In this document: positions 13,701 to 31,160 of the stretch, piece by piece
How positions within the stretch are numbered: position 1 is the stretch's first letter
Layout: the number at the start of each line of letters is the position of its first letter
Assembly (NCBI GenBank): GCA_017311185.1
Contig: JAESUZ010004914.1
Coordinates: forward strand, 419,001 to 483,000
Length of the DNA stretch: 64,000 bases
Origin: Proteles cristata cristata
Lineage: Eukaryota > Chordata > Mammalia > Carnivora > Hyaenidae
Reading direction: 5' to 3'
The notes under the pieces: model-generated
Databases searched by the model: none
Told to the model about the DNA's origin: nothing
The model's input: only the letters and a program-made list of their open reading frames with translations
Program-made: the position numbers and the translations under genes

Positions 13701-15022
13701 CGATTCAAGTTACCTTTACCAGCTTTAAGCAACAGCTATAACAGTTTCATGATTTATCCAGTTGATGATTCAAGCCTACCTCTGTTTAATTAAAATGTTA
13801 TCTAATGAAAACAGTAGTTTTCAAGCGATTAGTTTTGTAGGACAAAAAGCACAAAGTCTCCTTAACAGGGAGAAAAACGCACATGCCTGCCTCATGTTTA
13901 GGCCACTGTCAGGAAATAGACAACAGTTATTGATCCGTTTACTATCAACTGTAGCTGTTTATATGAATGGATGATAAGGGTGGTCATTACTGCCAGTCAG
14001 TACGATTTAGAAAGTTCCCAACCTAAAACCAAGTTGCATTAGAAAGTTGCATAAAAGGTTGGTTTGGAACTTGCTGCTATACATAGAAGTAGACTTTAGG
14101 TTCTTGGGCCTTCCTCACAGGAAGCTAGATAATTAATTCAGAGAGTTTTATAACTTCTCATTTTGTTTAGAAACGCTTTTGTTTCTTTGCTCTGCTAGTA
14201 CAAAGAAGGCCCCTTCTTCCTCCCTCGGTGGGTTGACAGGAAGGCAGAGCTTGTTTCTTCTCCACATTGAGACCCTGGGATTTTTTTGCCTCTTTCCCCC
14301 CTTGGAGGCAACAGGACTTTCTCATCCTTTCTGTACGCAGAATCCTGTGCCCCAGTGTGAGTGGTAGCAGCGGTCAAGATGTGGGATGCCTCCTCCTGTA
14401 GGGTTTGCATCTGGGGGACATTAGGAAACATGATGTTTTTGACATTCACCTTTCACTTTTTGCATACTGATGATTCCCCCCCTCCCCCCACCAGCCAGGG
14501 TAGCTCTTAGACCAGACAGTTATATCTCTGCCTTATCTACCCACATGCACAAACACATGAACAGAACTCTAAATAATCAAGTTAGTGAATCTGCTAATCA
14601 GTACCCCCTCCCCTTTGTTTCAGTAAAGGTTAGATTATAATTTTTGCCCCTTACATTGGATTTGAGGTATGATTTTCTTTATTTTAACGTTTAATATGCA
14701 TGGTAAAGCTAGAATTACTCATAAACTACCATTGTTTTGGTTTCAGTGTTTTACCACATAAATAGAGGACTGTCAGTGTTTAGTTGCTGGTCCTCCTTTT
14801 TGGTGAAAAGCTGCTGTCTTGTACTTTTAAACATCTTTTTTATACATAGTCTGCCAGCTGTTAATCTTGGGGCCCTTAGCATCAGATACCATTTCATATC
14901 TGTTATCGGGTAAAGTAGTTATTTCTTGTCATCTCTGTTCTTTAAATAATGATTTAAATTGACGACTTTCTAAATTGAGGATTGGCTTAAATGTACCCCT
15001 ACCTCCGAAATCAGCACACTGA

Positions 15023-17899
<2,877 letters not shown>

Positions 17900-18044
17900 T
17901 GACATCTTACTGTGTGTTACTTGCATGAAAATAGTATGTGAAATTTATTCTTTCTGTATAACATTGATTTGTTAATGATTTGTCTCCCTGTGGGACACAA
18001 AAACTTTGATTTACATTTTGATTACATTTGATTTACATTTCTTC

Positions 18045-18152
18045 TTTCCAAGATTTTATTTTTAAGTAATCTCTACACCCAGTGTGGGGCTCAAACTCGC
18101 AAGCCGGCGATTGAGATTCACGTACCCCGCCAACTGAGCCAGCCAGGCGCCC
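18045..18152 (-). repeat. CAN-SINE of a short, different subtype, antisense
   Basis: It begins 'aagattttatttttaagtaa' and ends 'gagccagccaggcgccc'. It lacks the GA-rich body of the others, so it belongs to the carnivoran 'agattttattttt' SINE subtype. Confidence 0.8.
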
Positions 18153-18297
18153 TTTGATTTACATTTCTTATGGCAGAATACAAACTATATTTTTTCGTTT
18201 AAAAGAAAAGCCAATGTTATCTTCATGTAATTATTAGCCATCTAAAATAGACTATGATTATATTTCATAGTACTTACTCAGATGAGTCATCATTAGT

Positions 18298-18344
18298 TTT
18301 TATTTTTTAATTTTAGAGAGAGTGAGTGCAAGCAGGGGAGAAAG

Positions 18345-18381
<37 letters not shown>

Positions 18382-18570
18382 TTATTTTTGAGAGAGATAG
18401 CTTGAGCTGGGGAAGGGCAGAGAAAAAGGGAGACAGAGAATCCAAACAAAGCAGGCTCTGTGCTGTCAGCGCAAAGCCTGACTTGGGGCTCAATCCCATG
18501 ATTCTGGGATCATGACTTGAGCTGAAATCAAGAGTCAGACACTCAACCGACTGAGCCACCCAGGTGACCT
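18298..18570 (-). repeat. CAN-SINE, antisense, with partial 3' duplication
   Basis: Two successive tail/body starts ('attttagagagagtgag' at 18311 and 'gtttatttttgagagag' at 18379) precede one head ending 'gagccacccaggtgacc'. This suggests either a second insertion into the tail or a tandem duplication of the 3' part. Confidence 0.82.
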
Positions 18571-18590
18571 TCCAGTAAGTTATCATTTTT

Positions 18591-19035
18591 GGGGTGGCCG
18601 GGTGGTTCAGTCAGTTAAGCATCCGATTCTTTTTTTTTTTTTTTTTTAACGTTTATTTTTGAGAGAGAAACCTATAGAGCACAAGCAGGGGAGGGGCTGA
18701 GAGAGAGGCAGACACAGAATCTCTGAAGCAGGCTGCAGGCACTGAGCTATCTGCACAGAGCCGAACACAGGGCTTTAACTCAAGAGCTGTGAGATCATGA
18801 CCTGAGCCAAAGTTGGACACCCAACCGATTGAGTCACCCAGGCGCCCCAAGCACCTGACTCTTGATAAAGGCTCAGGTCGTGATCTCTAAGTTGTGAGAC
18901 CGAGCCCTGCTTTAAGCTTTGCCGTGAGCTTGGCACCTGCTTAGGATTCTCTCTTGCCTCCTCTCTCTGCCCCTCCACAACTTGTGTGCACACACTCTCT
19001 CTTTCAAAATAAATAAATACATTTTTTTAAAAAAT
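18591..19035 (+). repeat. CAN-SINE, sense, interrupted by an antisense SINE
   Basis: The head 'ggggtggccgggtggttcag' runs to 18631, is cut by an inverted SINE, and resumes at 18849 with body and tail 'caaaataaataaatac'. The duplicated host segments at 18617-18631 and 18849-18863 match in 13 of 15 positions and are the target-site duplication of the insert. Confidence 0.9.
18632..18848 (-). repeat. CAN-SINE, antisense, nested in the sense SINE
   Basis: A poly-T tail of about 16, 'aacgtttatttttgagag', and reversed head ending 'gagtcacccaggcgcccc'. It is flanked by the 15-bp host duplication. Confidence 0.92.
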
Positions 19036-20430
19036 TGAGTAAGACTTGACTTGCAGAATCATGTGCTCCAGAATCTCCAGAGAGATCACACAGGCCCACA
19101 TGACAGTGTTGCTAAGCTATTCGGTGCCATATAACTTGTATGGTTCTCTTATAGTTACTGCCTTTTTACGTTCAGAGAGAATGTGGGTAATATGGTCAGG
19201 TCAGACAGCAGACCTAACCCTGGTGAAGAGTTTTAGGGCCAGCAGGCCAGAGACCCTTGCCGTTCTGTGTCACAAAGGCATAGAACCCCAGAGGAGGGTG
19301 TGTGCTTGTTGGTCATTAGAGGAATGGTTTCTGATCTGTGCTCTCCTTTTCCCTTTCTTCTGTTGGGTCCCATGCTTCACTCATTTTATTTACAAAGAAA
19401 TGGGTCTTCCTTTGTAATAGGAATTCATTTTTCCTTTTAAAAATTGATCAGAGGTCTATAGTGAGAAGTCAGTACAAGAAAATCAACTGCTGTTAACTGT
19501 TCAGTATAAGCCTTCTGCAGCATGGAGCTGTGGCAAATGGGATCTGATGGTCACCAGCTCCAAAACTGCCTAGAATGACTCTTTCATACCAGGGAGATGG
19601 GGACCGCCCCTCAGCTGCTAAGACAGCCTTCCTGTGAGATAGAGCCCTGGGGGGCCAGGTGCAGTCTCCAACCTGAGTGCCCTCGCCTCCCTCTTCTTAC
19701 TGAGTGTCGGGAGACTTTGTTGAATAAATGCTTCTCAATTTCTTGTTAACTCTTGAATCAGTCTTCAGAGACTTTGGATGATTGTCTACTGATTTGGACT
19801 AGCTTAACAGCTGTCTGTCTTGGATAGAAATTTCCCAAACGCCTCCTGTCACCATTCCAAGTCTGTGTATTTTGACTACAGTTTTCTGTATCCCTTCACA
19901 GCGGGATGAAGTGGAGAAATGCTTAGTGGTAGGAACTCTGTGTATGTGTTTGGGGGTGGGGGTGGTGGCTGGTAGATGTGTCTCCCCAGCTTTCATCTAC
20001 CTCCATATTTAACCACGTGGGCAAACATAGGTTTTTCTTATTCCTTATTGCGGTGGACTCAGACCCACCTTACTCATTCCTTGTAGTGAGAGCACCAGGT
20101 CTTCAGTCCAGTTTACTTTTCGGAACCCTTGGACAGTCTGTACATCTGAAGCACTTGCTGTTACAGCATTTTCACAACGGGGGGACTCTAGTCTCTATCT
20201 CTGTCATTCATTGACTTTGTATCTGGCAGTGTGGACTGCATCGCGGTTAATCCTCAAGTTCTTGAAAGGAATAAAAAACTGTCAAATTTTATTAGGTATA
20301 TTTAACATTGTAACTTTAAGTAGATATTATTACCAAATAGTAAATAAACAATGTATTTAAAAGACAATTAAAATTTTTTCTTCTCTCTGCCCCTAGAGTC
20401 TTTCCTGACCCTCTCTTGGGCTTACCATTT

Positions 20431-20483
20431 ACATACACGTATACATATACATACACATACACATACATATATGTATATATATT
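20431..20483. repeat. (ACATAC)n-like short repeat
   Basis: Alternating ACATAC/ATATAC units run into TATATATA. Confidence 0.85.
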
Positions 20484-20519
20484 TTTTAGGAATCTGTTTT
20501 CTAAATATATAGTAATCTC

Positions 20520-20620
20520 TTAGGCAAGGAACATGTTTTATTAATCATTGTATCCCCCACTTTGCCAAGCATTGAAACTGTTTGATCAGTTCACTGTATT
20601 AAAATACGTTGAATTACACT
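20520..20620 (+). repeat. possible L2 3' end
   Basis: 'ttaggcaaggaacatgtttt', 'cattgtatcccccac' and 'ttgccaagcattg' follow the L2 terminal order at low identity. Confidence 0.4.
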
Positions 20621-21068
20621 CAAAGTCCTACTAATAATCCAGTAAGTAGGGTCCAGAAAATTCACTTGGGTAAAATATGGTGTTACTTTATTGCAAGGTT
20701 AGTGAAATGGCTTGGACAGACTTGTACTGGTGGAAGGCAGTGAATTGTCAGAGTGCCTCTTCAGTTCAGGCTTGTCTTCGTCCCAGCTGTGGTTTGGTGT
20801 TAGCTGTTGGCTGGTTTGCTTAGTTGTGTCAGTGGGGGGAGGGGACCAGTGCTAGCTCTTGTACTGCTGAGACTTAATGGTGGTGTTGCCTCTAGGAATC
20901 TTCTAACTGGCTGCTAATTTCACTGGCCTGATCTGGAGTGAATGGACTGAGAAATACTAGGACTCGGCTCTCTGATTCCCTAGATGGGTTGCTAGTTTAA
21001 TGGCCCTATCCCTGTCCTCTTCTCTGCAAAGGAAATAGAACCTGCGCCCATTTAAGAATGCAGGCTAG

Positions 21069-21243
21069 GCGCACCTGGTGGCTCAGTTGGTTAAGCGTCC
21101 TATTCTTGATTTCAGCTAAGGTCATGATCTCAAGAGCCCCCTGCGTTGGGCTCTGCACTGTCAGTGATTGGGATTCTCCCTCTCCTTGTCTCTCGGCTCC
21201 TCACTCTTTCTCATAAAATTTAAAAACAAAACAAAACAAAAAA
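21069..21243 (+). repeat. CAN-SINE, sense
   Basis: Head 'gcgcacctggtggctcagtt', TC-rich body and A-rich tail with repeated AAAAC units. Confidence 0.88.
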
Positions 21244-21418
21244 GAATGGAGGCTGGACAAAAGGTGTGGGCCAGTTGCCCACTCACTATATGTCTCTGAT
21301 ATTCGTGTTTTCACTGGGTGGATTATCGCAAGAAGTTTACTGTTTGAAACGTACGTAAAAATTTTCGTTCTGTGTTCGTATCAGCAAAGCATTATTCCTA
21401 TTTTGAGGTAGTTTTTAA

Positions 21419-21712
<294 letters not shown>

Positions 21713-22112
21713 TAATTGAAACGAGTTACGTTATTCAGAGGCTTAAATCCTAACATGTGTGCACATTTGATTTTTAATTCTGAAGATCTCTTTTCGGGAC
21801 AAGCTACCATGTATTCATTCCATACCAAGTTCTTGAATGCCAAATGTGACAATTAAAGATCAGGCTCATTTACATGTTTATCACATTTTCATATCCAAAT
21901 AAGAGAAGTAGGAACAAATGGAAGTTCTCAGTGGCCGTACTTGTGTGAACGTCACACACCATGCCTGTATGCAGTAGTTACAGTCACAGGGGCATATGAC
22001 ACGTACTGTCATTATATTGTAGCTGATGACTGATTTGTTCATAGTGATTTTTGAAAATGTGTACCCATGAAGGATATTTCTTTTTAAATCCATTTTTAAA
22101 GACACAGTTGTG

Positions 22113-22324
22113 CTTTTTTTTTTTTTTTAACGTTTATTTATTTTTGAGAGAAAGAGACAGTGTGAGCAGGAGAGGGACAGAGATGGACACACAGAATCCA
22201 AAGCAGGCTCCAGGCTCTGAGTGGTCAGCACAGAGCCTGACGTGGGGCTCGAACTCACGAGCGGTGAGATCATGACCTGAGATTGAAGTCAGACGCTTAA
22301 CCGACTGAGCTACCCAGGCACCCC
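22113..22324 (-). repeat. CAN-SINE, antisense
   Basis: A 15-T tail, 'aacgtttatttatttttgagag', GA-rich body and reversed head ending 'gagctacccaggcacccc'. Little diverged. Confidence 0.92.
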
Positions 22325-22944
22325 AAGGCACAGTTTGTTTTTTAGATGTAGAGTTTCCTAAGTGAATAGTTACCAGCAGCTCATTTAAATTGTCTTCATG
22401 TAGTTAGTTGCTGTAGAATTTCTGCTTTTACTGACTATATGAAACAACAGTGTCACGAGTGCTGGAAAAGTTCAGTACAATTGCAGTTTTAGGTTTCGTG
22501 GGATAACAGTTTGTAGATTATAAGGACAAAGTAACTCCAGTATACCACGTGTTGTCCAAATCCCACGGGATTTGGGTGTGCGTTTAGAAGGGATATTACC
22601 AGTAAGCTAGGTTGCACCCAAAGGAGACGTGGGAGAGGTAATGGTCTAAAAACTGCCACATGGGAGTCAGAAATGGTTGAAAGAACAAGGGTTGTTTGGC
22701 CCAGAGAAGACTAAATATTGCTATTAAACCTGTATTTGGAAATTTGTCACAGAATGAGGGAATAGATGTGTCACTGTAAGAAAGAGCATAATAAAAAATA
22801 TACAGACTAGACTCCCAACATAGTTTCCTTAATGGAATCAGCCGTGTCTGCTTCGGTCAGCAAGAGGTGACCCCGCTTCAAAGAACAGTCCTCGTATTGA
22901 CTGGGACCTTAGATGAGATAGTCACGAAGGCTCGTTCCAGCAAT

Positions 22945-23670
22945 AATATTTTTAAAATTTCAGTAAAATTTGCCATTTTAACCATTTTTAGGTGTTCATT
23001 CTAAAAGTGTCTCTCCAGTTTAAAAATACATAAAATGCCACAGTTCATTAACATTAAGTACATTCACTTTGTTGTGAATGCTATCACTGCCGTCCGTCTC
23101 CAGAACTCCTCTCGTCTTGTAAAACTGAAATTCTGTGCCATTCTGTTCTCCCTGTTCTACTTCCCTCCTCCCCTGAACCCCTGGCAGTCACCACTCTACT
23201 TTGTCTATGACTTGACTACTCCAGGCACCTTACAGAAGTGTGGTCATACGGTATCTGGCCTTCTGTGACTGGCTTCTTTCATCTAGCATAGTGTCTCCAG
23301 GGCTCGTCATGTTGGAACATGTGTCGGAATGTCCTTCCTTGCTTAGGCTGAGTAGTATCCACGGTATGTGCATGCCGCGCTTCGTTCTTCTAGTCGTCTG
23401 TTGTCCGACGCTTGGGTTGCTTCTACCTTCAGCCCTTGTGACTAATGCTGTTATGAAATATCTGTTCGAGATCCCACTTTCAGTTCTTCTGGCTATAAAC
23501 CCAGAGGAGGAATGCTGGATCATATGTTAATTCTATGTTTAATTTTAATTCTGTGTTTTAATTTTATGTTTAATTTTTTTTAGGCGCTGCTATACTGCTT
23601 TCCATAGTGTTTTACATCCCGTACAGGACATGAGAGTTCCGGTGTTTCCACGTCCTCACCAACCCCTGTT
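22945..23670 (-). mobile_element. old L1 3' part, antisense
   Basis: It shows the conserved order of L1M 3' UTR and ORF2 C-terminus read antisense: 'ttgccattttaacc', 'cattcactttgttgtgaatg', 'ttctttcatctagcatagtg', 'tgctgttatgaaatatctg' and 'gaggaatgctggatcatatg'. ORF2 is degraded. Confidence 0.8.
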
Positions 23671-23696
23671 ATTTAGCAATAATGTTTAAAAACTAA

Positions 23697-23993
<297 letters not shown>

Positions 23994-24169
23994 TAATTGC
24001 GTGGTACTGATTCAGGCGGAAATGTAGAGTGATGTGCATCCCTGTGGTACATTTATTTATCTGACCTCTTGGATAATTAAAATCAGGTGCAGTCTTCCCT
24101 CACACCCAATGGGAACGCAAACATATATTGCCCTGGGTCTGTTCATATATTCATAATTATGTATTCATT

Positions 24170-24560
24170 CATTTAGTCATCACTCGGCAGATGTTTCCTG
24201 AATGCCTGCTCTGTTCTAAGTACTCTTCTAGCTACTGACGATAAGTCAATGAACAAAATGAAAAACATCTCTGCTTTTGTGGAGCTTAACATTTCATTGG
24301 GGAGAGAGGAAGAGTGAGGAAAAAAAATAAGAATACCATGTAGTTTTTTACATGGTAAGTTCAGTGGAAGAAAAATAGAACATTAAGAGAAATCCGAAGT
24401 GATGCGGGTGCGGTGGGCTGGCTTGTGATTGTCCGTGGCGTGTCAGGGCAGCCCTCGCTGAGAAGCTGACTTTGAAGTGAGCTCTGCGGACAGCTGGGGT
24501 ACAAACGCTCCAGGAAGAGGGAACACCTTGTGCTTGGGTCCTGAGGTCATTTTGTGTACA
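24170..24560 (+). repeat. ancient mammalian interspersed repeat, class not assigned
   Basis: The order 'gatgtttcctgaatgcctgc', 'gtcaatgaacaaaatg', 'tttgtggagcttaacatttc' and 'gctccaggaagagggaacacc' recurs widely in mammalian genomes. I recognise the pattern but not its exact family. Confidence 0.5.
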
Positions 24561-25893
24561 TGTGTATCTTTGACGGAGACTGAATTTTACGTCAGTGCTG
24601 CTTCATTTTCTCCCCTTCATTATTGTTGTAGGTTGTTTTTGATGAATTTCCTTCTCTACTTATTTTCTCTCAGGGCTTCTAAGTGTAAATGTTCTTCGTG
24701 TCTGGTTAATCCAGAGGATCTTAAAAATTAGAGGGGTTAGAAGTGGTTATAACTTGTCTCTAGATAGTGTTGCTAGTAGTCTGTAGCTTGTAGTCATAAG
24801 GAACTATTTCCACCAAAACTATTTGTTCTAAAACTAAAAGTTACTCTTTATATTCTTATGATCTATACCAGTTAATCAGAATTTTAACTGTTTGAAGCTG
24901 GTTATATAAGACTTGGTCATTGTAGCATTGAAAATTATGTTACCATTAACAAACAGTTGAACAGAAATTAATATATACTTTATGAAAAAGAAATACACTA
25001 GGATTTATTTAAAGTTGTATAAGTACCCTAGGACCTGTCGCACTGAGTTCAGACAATAGAGATACAGATAGTGCCGATTATGCCCTTCGTAATTGTTTTT
25101 GATATATTAGAATTAAAGTAGACAGAGCTCTTGGTGGCCTTTTTAAACCAAGTTTTCTATTGCAATATAGACATGGCAGCATTTTATTGTCTGTTTTGTT
25201 TCAGCAAACGAGAAAGAACAACAAGGATACTATATATGAAGGGAGACAGTTGGGACCTTTAATAATAGTAATGTACATGTATTCAAGTGTAAGACTTCAA
25301 AAGAAGTTAATAAACTTTATAGGGGAAAGCTACTAACAAAGGAATTGAGTAGTTTTGATCTATGGTTAGGTTATAAAAACTAACCTTTTATTAAAAACAA
25401 AAACAACAACACTTGAATAGTCCATGACTTATTTATGCATAGCTAAACAGTCCTGTTGTAAAGTATCCTTAATTTCATAAAGATAATTTAAAAATTTTTA
25501 AAAATTGATTACCATCCGTTTTTAACTGCTAATGACAAAAAGCTGGAGAAGGGAATATATGCATTCCAGGTTACAAGTGAATAAAACTAGGTATAATAAT
25601 TTGACTTCTCTCCTGAGAATTTTAGTGTAGTTACTTTATGATTCATTGAGCCTGCATTTCAGCTAGAATATTGCTGTGATATTTTACTATTTTTGTAAAT
25701 ATTTATCATTTGAAAAATGTGAAAACACAGTTTGATTAGAATTTGGTAGATTAGAACACATGTAAAATAACATATATTTTAAAAAACTAGAAACTGTTGG
25801 AGGAATAAATAGGTATAACAATAGTCTTGAGCCAAACTTGTTTTGTACTCTCTTTATAAATTACCTCCAAATCTTTCCCAGTGTTAATGTTCC

Positions 25894-25924
25894 TTTTTTT
25901 TTTTTTAAATGTTTTATTTATTTC

Positions 25925-25958
<34 letters not shown>

Positions 25959-26129
25959 CGTGAGCAGGGGAGGGTCAGAGAGAGAGGGAGACACAGACTC
26001 TGAAATAGGCTCCAGGCTCTGAGCTGGCAGTCAGCACAGAGCCCGACGCGGGGCTCGAACCCACGAACCGCGAGATCATGACCTGAGCGAAAGTCGGACG
26101 CTTAACCGACTAAGCCACCCACGCACCCC
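25894..26129 (-). repeat. CAN-SINE, antisense, young TCTAGGAG subtype
   Basis: Tail and body begin 'ttttatttatttctaggag'; the head ends 'taagccacccacgcacccc'. Target-site duplications taatgttcc are at 25885-25893 and 26130-26138. The near-intact CpGs in the head ('cccgacgcggggctcgaa') point to recent insertion. Confidence 0.95.
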
Positions 26130-26816
26130 TAATGTTCCTTTTTTAAAGCCATTATCTGTTTCTGTAGAGTTGTATTATGCTGGAAATTGCATGACATCAG
26201 CATTTTTCACCCCTTCACTGACAGAAATTGTTATTCTCTCAGAGCAAATAGGTGAATAATTCTTTCTGAGGCCAGGCTGTCAGAATTATCTAGGGCTAAT
26301 TTTTAACTTGAAGCCAGGTTTTTTGGTTGCTTATTTCTTACTACTCAGCTGGAGTGTATTAAAGACAGCAAATTATTTATAAGCTAAGTAAAATATTTTT
26401 AGAGAGGTTAAATATATTGTTTAGGGAGAAAAAATATCATGTGACTTAATTTGGAATGCTGATTATCTGTGTTATTTGGACAGTTTCATCATGGTTCTAG
26501 ACCAAGAGCTGATAGTTGAAGTGTATGGATATTTGTGCTTTAATCTTTCTAGTTTCATTAGAAATTAATTTAATCTCACAATACAAGTAAACTTGGAGGA
26601 CATAGATAATAATTCTTAGGTTCTATAACAACAGAGGAGTGAATTCTTGAGTTAATCAGGATTCTCTTCCCCCACCCTGTCCCATTTACTATTTGTGAAA
26701 AATCTTTCCAAATATTAAGTTTCCGAGGAATGATTATTGTGTATAGGATACCAGTTTAGAAGGCAACCATTTTATCATCTTTTTTGTTGTATTTTTATTT
26801 TTGCTTATTTATTTGT

Positions 26817-27012
26817 TAACAAAAATTTTTAATGTTTATTTTTGAGAAAGAGTGCACAAACGGGGGAGGGGCCGAGAGAGAGGGAGAGAGAACTCAAAGC
26901 AGGCTCTGTACTGTCAGCACAAACCCGATATGGGGCTTGAACCCCGTGAACCATGAGATCATGACCCGAGTTGAAATCTGAGGCTCAACTGACTGAGCCA
27001 CCCCAGTGCCCT
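26817..27012 (-). repeat. CAN-SINE, antisense
   Basis: 'tttttaatgtttatttttgag' tail, GA body, reversed head ending 'gagccaccccagtgccc'. Confidence 0.9.
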
Positions 27013-27104
27013 TTTTGTTGTATTTTTAAATAGAGTTTCTCTGTTAACCCCAATGAAGGCAGTGAGCTACCGCCTCCCCAGCTCGCCACACCAATGACTA
27101 TCAA

Positions 27105-27345
27105 TATAGTAGCTGCTGTTTATTGACAACTTTCTCTTGCCGGGTGCTGGGTTAAGTGCTTTGCACACTTAGCCTTGTTGAGTCATCCCAACTGACCCTG
27201 CAATGTGAGAATTTTATTTGCATTTTAAATGGGCTGCCTGATTCAGAGAGTTTAAATTACTGCCCAAGGTCATATAGCTGTTAAGTGGTTCACTCAAACA
27301 GATGTCACACTGACTTCAAAACCCAAGCTCTTCTTGGTAGGTTAC
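27105..27345 (+). repeat. MIR SINE, near full length
   Basis: The MIR order is preserved: 'gggtgctgggttaagtgctt', 'gtgagaattttatttgca', 'ctgcccaaggtcatatagct' and 'aaacccaagctctt'. Confidence 0.85.
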
Positions 27346-28044
27346 CCTGCCTTTCCCAGAAAGTGATGAATATGCTTGTATAAATCTACACTGAGTGGGA
27401 AGAGCCAGAGGGGATTCGTACATTTCTCCAAGCCACTGTGTTTGGAGAAGGTCTTCCTTTGAACCAAATTACTTCATTAACAAATTCCATTTGCTCAGTG
27501 AGATAGAAACATATTTCATATGTATGTAGAGATGTGATACATGCGTATACACATACTTTCTATAACCTAAGGATGCCAAATGAGTTTTTAATGTTTTTTT
27601 TTATCAGTGATCCTGATAAAAAGGTAAGTTAGCATAAAAACAAAACCAGACTTTGTTCATGCAGTGATTAAACTAAAGTTATGTTCTTTGAAATACTTGT
27701 AATTATTTTACAATGTAGAGGCATACCTGGGTTTTCTAATCCAAATGGATAATAATATGTGAAGATTTTAGGGAGGTGCCTAAGAATTGGTGGACCCTAT
27801 AAATAACCACAGTCTTTATCTTCGCTCTGAGAGTAATTGACGTCCTCAAGTGAGCTTTCACTTATGTGTTCCGACATGCCGTACGTAGTATTTTATTAAA
27901 GTATTGGGGCCTTCGAGGGCTGTGTCGGTAGTCTTGGAAAGAGCCTTCATGAGGATAGGAAAGAAAACTTTTTAAGAAGTTTTGAAGGAAAAATACATTT
28001 CTCTCAAAGTTTAAAAGTGAGAAATTGACATATAGTATAAATAC

Positions 28045-28195
28045 TATTGGTGCCTTATTTTACACGTGAGGAATGTGCACTACAAAGATTGATTATATTC
28101 TTTAATTGCCTGAATTTATACGGCTACTGAATGACAGAACCGTGATGAGCCCCAGCTGTCCAGCCCTGGAATCCACGCGCTTGCCCACCTTGCCA
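28045..28195 (+). repeat. MIR SINE, 3' half
   Basis: 'ttattttacacgtgaggaat', 'ttgcctgaatttatacggct' and 'gaatccacgcgcttgcccac' align with the second half of MIR. Confidence 0.75.
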
Positions 28196-30155
28196 TGTCA
28201 GTCAAGGGATAAGTGAGATTTAAAATGGAGATTTTAGGCTGCTGTTGGAACTAGTTTGACTTGTTTAACTTATTGTAAGTGTTGAGGGTTCCGGAATGGT
28301 ATCCTTTAGCTCTCAGACTGTTTCTTTGAGATCTCTGGGATCTTGTAGACAAAAACTGTCAGTGAGCTACTAACTTCTTGTGAACTGTGGGATTGTTTGA
28401 AGGCTCTGCTCCACTCAATGTTAATTCAGTTCCCGTTCAATACATCTGAGGTCATTGAGAGCAGTCAAGGGCCAGGGTAGGGAGTTTAAAAAGGAGCTTG
28501 AACACAGAGCGAGTTCTGGCATCTTGGGTACATGAGCTGGAAATGAAAGTATATTGTTAAAAATTAGTATTAAAAACTGAATGAGAGCAAAAGCAAGTCC
28601 ATTCTCTCCTTGTTTTGCTGTATCTTGAATTTTAACCCAAAATGGAATGCAATTTCATGAAACTGATACTTTATCAATTAGATCAAAGAAACTTATTTTG
28701 AATGTAACATGTAAAATCATGTTGATAAATATTCATTGAGTTGAATATTGTGGCTTTTTAAACCAAAAGAGTAGGAAAGTTTATGGAGTTTAGCTCCTGA
28801 GTACTAAGTTAAAGATCCTTCCTTAGCTATTAGACTGTGAGCAAGAAGCCTTCTGATTCCTTGGAAACGTTCTTAGGAATAAAAATAAAGGGTTGCTTTT
28901 TTGTTTACATTTCTTAACAACACATACTTCCTGTAACAATGACTGTCTTGTTAACCTGTATGTTTTAGTGTCAAAAATACATACTGAATATTTTGTGGTA
29001 CTTTTATTTTTCCAATTGTTGACATGTAGGCCTAAAGTTTTTTTGGGACCCATTTCTTAAACTTACCTTTAAAAAAGTAGAAAGGACATATGAAAGAGAA
29101 ACATGGTCCAGAATTAAACTCTGCAAAGTTTATGAATATATTAATAACCCAATTCTCATTCATACATATACTGACTTTAAAATATAAACCTTTTCACCTG
29201 TGCTTCTTGAAATCATCTTGATTATTTCTGTCCGCAAGGATACCATCTTGGGAAGAAACCATATCATATGTCTTAATAACCATAGCATAATAACACATTA
29301 TTTGAACCTCATATTCAAGATAGGTATGCATATTTATAATAGTCATCTAAAATTTAAAAAATTATGTTGTCTTTTGTAATATGTATTTATTATTTTTAAT
29401 ATTCAGAGATCAGGTTGCAAACCTGTAGGAAAATAATTATACAGTTGCAACAAGTTTTGAATGTATTTTTCACCTTTACTATTTATTAACATGATTAGGA
29501 AATGAATAATCAACATTAAAATTAGCATTCCAGCTTCCTGTATTTTTCATATTTGATTTAACTCTCTTAGTGTTAAGCTGTGCTTGTGACAAGCCTCTGT
29601 TGAATAAGAAAAAAATAGAGGGATAGGTAGTCATTTCTTAAGAATCTTCATGAGGATTATCTACTTTATGGCTCAGATTTATGTCCTGAGTTGGCTTTTC
29701 TTAGTCATCCAACACCAGGAAACTCTGGCCCCATAATTCAAATTAGTCCAATTTATGTCTGTGTCTGAATTTGTGTGTGTACATAATGTATACATGACTA
29801 TGTCTAAAAGTACAAATCATCAGTAAAATGAGCTGGCCTCAATTTTGAAACCCTAGTTATTATGTAGATAACAAAACTGACATTCTAGATTAGTGTGGAT
29901 AATTGAGCATTGACCACATTACTTGCATTGATCTTCCAAAATTAATTGAGAGCATAATTTGTATTTTCCACGATATTAGACATGACTGTAGTTTCGCAAT
30001 CAAACTTCTGGAGTCTTTCGATATGGTAGAAAGATTATAACTGAATCATAGCCAAATGAACGTTGGATCTGAGGATTTGGGGTGGGAACAGGGAATTCGA
30101 CGCTGTCTTTAGTTGCTCATGTTCATTTCTGTGATCTCATCCACTGAAATTGTAA

Positions 30156-30470
<315 letters not shown>

Positions 30471-31160
30471 TAAGTATTGGAAATGAAGGTTACATTTGCT
30501 GGCAAGCAGTTTCTGCAAGGAACATGTCTAGTTTGGACATGTAGGTGAAGACGTGGTAGTTAGCCATGCTTAATGTCACGGTCCTCCTCAAAGTTTTCAA
30601 GAACCTTATTGCTTCTGGTGTCTGTCTGCCTCCCAATCCTCTCTGCTGATAGACTTATTTCAGTAAGATATGAATAAAACAAAGCAGTTTAAAGGACTAT
30701 CAGGCTCATTAAAAGCATGCCCTTATAGCATATTATTTACAAGGAATAATGTTATATAACATTGTTTGTAGAAAGCAAATACTTCTAATCCTTTGTTGAT
30801 GACCAGTTCAAGTGGTATCTGACAGTGAGAAGATTTGGTTAACTTCTTGAAGATTACTTGAACTGCTCTGACCTGTATATGTTGTATAAGAAATAGTCCA
30901 TCAGAGGGAATGGAGGTGGGTCAGCCAGGGCCATTTCTGCTTTTGAACCATAGTTATTTTGGGCAGACAGCTGGTTTATTTGCTACAGAGCCTGAAAAAA
31001 ATATGCTCGCACTTACCATAGAGAAGAAAGTTATGAGAATGGTATGTTTAGTATTCTTTTGTTTTGGTATATTTATAATCATCAGCATGTTATTAAATTT
31101 ATTGACATGAAGTAAAAGAATACGTCACTTTGAGGCTTCATTTTAAAAATGTAAAACCTT

